Source: JAJEFO01 sp965208685 (GTDB lineage: Bacteria; Pseudomonadota; Alphaproteobacteria; Rhodobacterales; Rhodobacteraceae). Taken from it: 64,000 bases of DNA. A program made the position numbers and the translations under genes. Shown in pieces: positions 58,656-64,000 of this stretch. The notes beneath the pieces are model-generated. The model worked only from the letters and a program-made list of their open reading frames with translations, did not search any database and was not told the DNA's origin. The stretch lies in assembly GCA_965208685.1 (NCBI GenBank), contig CBDBPL010000007.1, forward strand, positions 4,877,398 through 4,941,397. The letters are read 5' to 3'. Every line of letters begins with the position of its first letter. Position 1 is the first letter of the stretch.

Positions 58656-59582
58656 ATGGCCGATGTATTTGACGGTTGGTCCGGCAAGCCGCAATTCGCT
58701 GGACACGAGACATTCCCGCTGCGCATCCTATGGTTGCGCAAGGCATATAACGCGGTTCGGGGTGGCGCCCCACTGACGGTCTTCAAGGATGACGAAGCCA
58801 TCTCCCGATTCGGCGTTGGCCGCAATATGGCTGTATCAATTCGGTTTTGGGCGCAGGCAGCGGGAATCATCGAACGTGACGGCAGAGACTTAAGACCCAC
58901 GTCATTTGGCGATCTGCTTTTTGGCAACAACGGACTTGACCCATATCTGGAACATCCAACTTCCCTGTGGCTCATCCATTGGAATCTTGCATCAAGTCCG
59001 GAACACACCACAACTTTCTTTTATTGTTTCAATGGGTTGTTCGCCCATGAGTTTCGATCGGCGGATCTGGTACAGGCGCTCGAGCATCTGATCGAACAAA
59101 AGGGGTGGCGAGGCGCGCATAAGACTATCCAAAGCGACGTTACAGTATTCCTGCGTAGTTACTGCAGCCGGCCAAGCGGGGCGACAGACGACGCAGCAGA
59201 ACCCTTGCTCGCCGAACTGGCATTGGTCCAGGAAACCGGTGCGAGCGGGTCGTACGAATTCTCGGTCGGTCCGAAGCCTAACCTTCAGGACGCGCTATTT
59301 GCTCATGTACTGCATTCGTACTGGCAGCGCGCGCACCGAGATCGCGCGACACTTGCCGCAGAGTTGATCTGCCACGGCGCCGGGAGCCCGGGACGGGTGT
59401 TCAAGATGGACGAAGACAGTGTCATTGAACGTCTAATGCGGATCGACGAAGTCACTGCCAGCGCATTCGTTTGGACCGACACTGCGGGATTGCGTCAAAT
59501 CCAACGTAACTGGCATCCAGACCCGGACGCACTGCTGAAAGGCGCTTTCGGCGAGATTGCACGCCACGGAAAGGCTGCATGA
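58656..59582 (+). CDS. sspB: SspB, DUF4007 protein of the phosphorothioation system
   Basis: This 308-residue DUF4007 protein has the family opening FAGHETFPLRILWLRKAYNA, then DDEAISRFGVGRNMAVSIRF and GIIERDGRDLRPT. DUF4007 proteins are a hallmark of SspABCD-type single-strand phosphorothioation loci and are absent from classical dnd clusters. SspB is thought to provide DNA recognition or nicking in the modification complex; the precise activity is not visible from sequence. It is tightly packed between sspA (9 bp) and sspC (1 bp). Confidence 0.88.
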   Translation: MADVFDGWSGKPQFAGHETFPLRILWLRKAYNAVRGGAPLTVFKDDEAISRFGVGRNMAVSIRFWAQAAGIIERDGRDLRPTSFGDLLFGNNGLDPYLEHPTSLWLIHWNLASSPEHTTTFFYCFNGLFAHEFRSADLVQALEHLIEQKGWRGAHKTIQSDVTVFLRSYCSRPSGATDDAAEPLLAELALVQETGASGSYEFSVGPKPNLQDALFAHVLHSYWQRAHRDRATLAAELICHGAGSPGRVFKMDEDSVIERLMRIDEVTASAFVWTDTAGLRQIQRNWHPDPDALLKGAFGEIARHGKAA

Positions 59583-59583
59583 C

Positions 59584-62500
59584 ATGGCCGCGAAGACTCT
59601 TTCAGACACTGTAAGACTGAACGGTCGGTTCGTTCGCAGCGCGCGGATCGACATGGACTTGACCGGAACGCCGCCGCTTGAAGGTTATGTTCTCCAGGCA
59701 AGCACTGAAAAATCGCTTCTCGCAATGACCGCATCGATTTCAGAAGGAGGGCAATGTGCATTTACCTGGACGGGGGCCTACGGCGGTGGCAAGTCGAGCG
59801 CCGCGCTGTTGCTGGGAAACCTTGTCGCAGGGTCCAAGGAAGGCACATTGCTTGCGCGAAAGATCGCAGGACCAAAGCTGACAAGGGCCGTCAAGAAGGC
59901 ATTCGATGCGAGTCTGGGCGATTGGATGGTCATACCTGTTACGGGAAGCCGTGGAAGCCTGAGACGAGCCGTCGCCGCAAAAGTCGCTGAGCGCTACAAG
60001 TGGACCTCCTCGAAGCTGGAACGTGTGTCCAATGACGACAGCCAGCTCATCCTTGAGATTTCTGAACTCGTGACACGGGGGCCTATAGTCCTGATTCTAG
60101 ATGAGCTCGGAAAGTTCCTAGAGGCTGCCGCTGACAAAGACCACGACGCGCATCTTCTGCAGGACCTGGCCGAGATCAGTTCCAGAAGCCAGGGCCGCCT
60201 GGTTGTCATCGGCATCCTGCACCAGGCTTTCGAGGCCTACGCGGACAAGCTCGCCTCAAGCGCCCGCCTGGAATGGGCCAAGATCCAAGGACGATTCCAG
60301 GATCTGTCATTCCTTTCGGCAAGCGATGAGACGGTCAGGTTGCTTGGGCGGGCAGTCGAGGCGGACAAGAGCCCGGCGTCGGCACGAAAGCTGGCCAAAA
60401 GCCTCACGCAATTCGTTGCCTCAAACCGACCAACCGACGAAGCGGAGCTAACCGAAGCGCTCTCGCAGACCTGGCCGCTTAACCCGATATGCGCTTTGCT
60501 GCTTGGCGGCATTACACGTCGGAGTTTTGGCCAGAATGAGCGCAGTATCTTCGGGTTTCTGGCGTCGGAAGAACCCGGGGGGTTTCGCGAGTTCCTAAAG
60601 TCGACACCGTCCGATACGGGACAGACCTTCGGACCCGATCGACTTTGGGACTACCTTCAAACCAACTTCGGTCTCGCCCTTGAAGCCGGCCCCATAGGGC
60701 CGCGAATGACACTCGCAGCCGAAGCAATCGAGAAAGCAATCGTCCTCGGAACGGACTTGCACGTGTCGCTGGCGAAGTCGGCCGCACTCATTGAGATCTT
60801 CAAGAACGGGACCGGCCTTGGCGTAGATCGGGACGCACTCTGCATCGCACTGCCGAACAGCAAAGCCGCCGACATCAAGAAGGCTCTCTCTGACCTCTGC
60901 GATTGGGGTGTCCTGCTGCGTCAGAAGCGCATTGGTGGGTACGCGCTGTTCTCCGGCAGCGACTTCGATCTCGATGCAGCCCTGGAGAGATTTGGAGGTC
61001 GAGCGACCCCTTCGGATCTCTCTCAAGTCGCCACGATCGCGGGATTTGATCATATCGTCGCCAAAAGGCATTATTTCGACTGCGGCGTTCTGAGGACCTT
61101 CGCGCTACATGTGGAGTGTTTGGGAGACCAATTCGATCCGAACGAGTTCAATCGCACAGTAAGTCGCAAGGCTTCATCCGCGAGTGGCGTCATGGTGATG
61201 GCCGTCGCGCCTCAGGAAAAGCTCTCACCAGAGATTCAAGCGATGATGGAGCAGATCGTTTTGGCCTTAAGGCGTGACCGATTGGTAAGTGCGTTCACTT
61301 TGGTCGGTGACGGCAAGCGCTTGATCGAAGATGCGGAGGACCTGGCAGCCCTTGTACAGGTTCAGAACCAAATGCCGCAGATTGCCGGTGACCGGATTGC
61401 ACGTCGCGCAATCCGTGCGCGTGAGGCATTGCTGCGCAATCGCTCAACTGTCGAACTTCAACGATTGCTGCTATCGAGCCAATGGCAAATTCTCGGAGCC
61501 GATGACGACACTGCAAGTGTGGCCGCCTTGTCCACCGCGGCATCAAGCCTTGCAGACAGCTCCTATCACTCAACGCCGATCATACACAGCGAATTGTTGC
61601 AGAAGGACAGACCGTCTTCCAGCGCAGCTGCGGCTCTTCGGGCCCTTTGTCATGCGATGGTGCAGAACCCCGACCAAAGGAACCTCGGCTTTGAAGGGTT
61701 TTCCAGCCGCATTCGGACTCTACCTTACGACCTTGGCGCCAAGTGGCTTGCATGGCAAAACCAAGACCGGTTACGGTTTCTCTGCGCCAGCAAAGAACGA
61801 TTTTGGCTCTTCGCTGAAGCCAGCCTGGAAAGTTCTCAACTCGCGGAAGGAACAGACCTTAGCTGATGTCTATCGGGTCTGGCAGGGCGTGCCGTATGGC
61901 ATGAAGCTTGGTGTGATGCCGGTTCTCGCGCTTGCGTTCATGCTCACAAAGAGGTCGAACTATGCCGTCTACCAAGACGGTCGCTTCTTGGCGGAACTCG
62001 ATGACGTATTTGTCGACAGAATGCTCCAGGATCCTTCGGCCATCGTCTTGAGGCGTGCCGGCCGTTCTGAGAAACCAACTGGCGTTTCTTTCCCGCCTCG
62101 CGTTGGCGCTGGGTTTGTCTGATGCATCTGCCTTGTCGGTGGCGAGCGCTGCATTCCAACGCATTGAGGCGTTGAGCGACTTTGCCAAACGCACCAATCT
62201 CGTTTCTGTTGACACGCAGAAGATCCGCGATGCGATCCGGCACGCCGATGATCCGGAAAAGCTTCTCTTCGAGACTTTTCCTGGTCTGGAAATCGAAGGT
62301 GAACTTGCCGAAAAGACCGTCGCGGCGATCGAAGAGTGTGAAGCGGCGTACAGCCTCCTAGCTGACGATTTGCGGCGCGCGCTGGCGCAGGCCATTGGTG
62401 TTCCAAGTGATACATTCGCTGGAAGCCAGGAGCGTGCAGAGTCCATCAAGGGGCTCAGTTCGGACCTGAAGTTTGAGGCTTTTGCAGCGCGTGTTGGGAG

Positions 62501-62890
62501 CTTGAGTCCGGGACAGGCAGTCTGGAAGCGGTGGCCGGCACCCTGCAACCAAAGCCCATGCGCGATTGGTCCGACCGCAATCGCGAAGGAGCACTGTCTG
62601 AAGTTGCCAAGCTTGGTCGTCGCTTCAGGCAAGCCGAAGCCGTTGCGCTGATGCGCGACCGAAAGTCCAACACGGAGGCCATCGCACTCATCGTGGGCGT
62701 TGACCCGAAACGACCGCCGATCCTTCAGAGTTTCGAACTCAGTGAAAGCGAAAAGGAGAGTGCAAGCGAGTTGGCAGACCAGATCATCAGGGACCTTGGG
62801 AAGCGCGAACATGGTCATGAGCTGGCATTGGCAGCCTTGGCCCGCGCCGTTGCTGCGCTTACCGACAACATGGGCAAGATTGAAGTATGA
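59584..62890 (+). CDS. sspC: SspC-type ATPase, coding frame broken by three homopolymer indels
   Basis: This is a P-loop ATPase of about 1,100 residues. Walker A GAYGGGKSS lies at residues 64-72 and Walker B PIVLILDELGKF about 100 residues later. It is the ATP-driven component of the modification complex. The frame starting at ATG 59584 stops at 61866, but the family-like sequence continues (TLADVYRVWQGVPYGMKLGV) one base out of frame. It shifts again near 62070 (NQLAFLSRLALALGL) and near 62511 (SLEAVAGTLQPKPMRDW), ending at 62890 overlapping sspD. Each shift is explained by one base in GG, AAA or GGG. Taken literally the gene is dead; if these are sequencing errors it is intact. Confidence 0.8.
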
Positions 62891-63723
62891 GCGACGAAAG
62901 ACATATCCTAGGCATATCCGGTGGCCGCGACAGTGCGGCCCTGGCCGTTTACATGCGCCATAACCATCCGGAAATTGACATTGAGTATTTCTTCACCGAC
63001 ACGGGCAAGGAATTGCCGGAGGTGTATGACTTTCTCAACAAGCTCGAGGGTTTCCTGGGCAAGCCGATCAACCGGCTGAACCCGGACCGGGACTTCGATT
63101 TCTGGCTGGCTGAGTACGGGCATTTCCTGCCATCAGCCAAGACTCGCTGGTGCACGCGGCAACTCAAATTGAGACCACTGAACCTGTGGTTGCGCGACGA
63201 CCTGGAGAAGGGAGTTGCGGTCCACTCCTACGTCGCGATCCGCGCGGATGAGCCAAACCGGGCCGGCTACAGGCCTCAGCATCCGAACATGATGGTACAT
63301 TTCCCACTTCGGGACGCTGGCATCGACAAATCCGGGGTCATCGAAATGTTGAAAGACACCGATATCGGTGAGCCCGAGTACTATCGGTGGCGGTCGAGGT
63401 CCGGGTGCACTTTCTGTTTCTTCCAGCAGAAGATCGAATGGGTCCGGTTGAAGGAGGAGCACCCAGAAGCATTCGAAGAAGCGCGGGCATATGAGAAGAC
63501 GGCCGAGGAGCACGGATCGCCGTTCACGTGGAGTGACGGGGAAAGCCTCGACGATCTGGCAAAACCGGAGCGCGTGACTGCGATCAAGGCAGATTTTGAG
63601 AAGCGGCGCGCCCGCGCCTTGCGCGCTGTGCGCCCGAACCCGCTGTCGGCGCGCGCTGAACCGTCAATCGACGAGATTTTCGGAGTTTTTGAAGGAAACT
63701 CTTGCATTGTTTGTCACAAATAG
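62887..63723 (+). CDS. sspD: SspD/DndC-type PP-loop (PAPS reductase-like) enzyme
   Basis: This 278-residue enzyme is of the PAPS-reductase/ATP-pyrophosphatase superfamily. It has the PP-loop GISGGRDSAALA, then FFTDTGKELPEVYDFL and RWCTRQLKLRPL, and a Cys-rich segment SRSGCTFCFFQQKIEW with a final SCIVC, probable iron-sulfur or persulfide ligands. It would adenylate the DNA backbone phosphate and exchange it for sulfur supplied by SspA. The start overlaps the sspC stop (ATGA), confirming one operon. It is followed by 52 bp and another same-strand gene. Confidence 0.9.
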   Translation: MSDERHILGISGGRDSAALAVYMRHNHPEIDIEYFFTDTGKELPEVYDFLNKLEGFLGKPINRLNPDRDFDFWLAEYGHFLPSAKTRWCTRQLKLRPLNLWLRDDLEKGVAVHSYVAIRADEPNRAGYRPQHPNMMVHFPLRDAGIDKSGVIEMLKDTDIGEPEYYRWRSRSGCTFCFFQQKIEWVRLKEEHPEAFEEARAYEKTAEEHGSPFTWSDGESLDDLAKPERVTAIKADFEKRRARALRAVRPNPLSARAEPSIDEIFGVFEGNSCIVCHK

Positions 63724-63775
63724 TCGGAAACGCCACTTGCCCTAAAGTGAAAGTTCCATTAGGCGCATTCTGATT

Positions 63776-64000
63776 ATGGTAGTTGACTGGACCGAACTGG
63801 ATGATTTTGCCGCGAACGCTGCGGCCAACATTGCCAGATTCAAGGTAGAGTTCATTCTGTCACCGGCCCTAATGTCCAAGGATCCATTTTGCATCGAGAG
63901 CCTCGATTGGGACTATATCCCATATGGCGAAGAACAAATAGAGAGAGTCCCTGACAACTGCCGGGGCGTTTATGCGTTTTGCATATGCCAAGAAAGCGAA
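63776..64000 (+). CDS. Start of a gene, possible GIY-YIG nuclease (3' end beyond window)
   Basis: The open frame begins at ATG 63776 and runs to the window edge (75 residues). The last segment, PDNCRGVYAFCICQE, has the GVYAF spacing of the first GIY-YIG strand, preceded by a 60-residue helical and Trp/Tyr-rich lead. It follows sspD directly on the same strand. In phosphorothioation loci this position often holds the restriction effector, so a GIY-YIG effector is a reasonable guess, but the catalytic half is not in the window. Confidence 0.5.
   Translation, partial: MVVDWTELDDFAANAAANIARFKVEFILSPALMSKDPFCIESLDWDYIPYGEEQIERVPDNCRGVYAFCICQESE

Noticed and set aside
59584..62890. Calling sspC a pseudogene
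   Set aside because: All three breaks are single-base changes in short homopolymers and the coding pattern continues smoothly in the shifted frames, as in several tra genes. Error is more likely than decay, though not proven.

Overview
The window is GC-rich DNA, very probably from an alphaproteobacterium. The grounds are GC-rich codon usage, DUF6499/DUF2285 and DUF2493 genes, and an H-NS protein of the type common in that class. It is a patchwork of conjugative-element backbone and accessory cargo. No rRNA, tRNA, CRISPR array or intact transposase was seen.

Region 1 (1-16.1 kb) is an F-type (MPF-F) type IV secretion operon read rightward: traC (cut by the window edge), a degenerate HD protein, trbI, an S26 peptidase, traW, an ssb, traU, trbC, traN, traF, traH, traG, the coupling ATPase traD, and a relaxase traI that breaks off after about 239 residues. 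A tandem array of about 143-bp hairpin-bounded repeats follows the break.

Region 2 (17.2-29.6 kb) holds a DUF6499-DUF2285 regulator, a very large Calx-beta/SwmB autotransporter preceded by 17 copies of an 8-bp repeat (a classic phase-variation signature), a LuxR-type regulator and a divergent cytochrome P450.

Region 3 (29.9-44.7 kb) starts with an integrase remnant. It continues with an AT-richer pair (GIY-YIG nuclease plus an unknown 638-residue protein), a PD-(D/E)XK-like protein and a protein with eight zinc-ribbon modules. It then has a plasmid-type leading region: a second ssb, small ORFs, duplicated 220-bp leaders and DUF2493. An iteron/palindrome zone lies ahead of a ribbon-helix-helix gene, followed by a decayed pRiA4b ORF-3 gene.

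Region 4 (44.8-54.4 kb) has a membrane protein and a 1416-residue GHKL-ATPase/HNH fusion. On the opposite strand lie a full-length TraI, a TraD-like protein without its ATPase domain, and an AlpA-type regulator.

Region 5 (54.9-64 kb) has an H-NS protein, a HicB/HicA pair, an HNH nuclease, and a single-strand phosphorothioation locus in the order sspA-sspB-sspC-sspD, followed by the start of a possible GIY-YIG gene that runs off the window. The cysteine desulfurase, DUF4007 protein, ATPase and PP-loop enzyme would together install sulfur in DNA. The flanking nucleases are candidate effectors.

At least ten genes are interrupted by single-base indels that nearly all fall in short homopolymers. 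I read these as probable sequencing or assembly errors rather than genuine decay, and annotate the genes through them.
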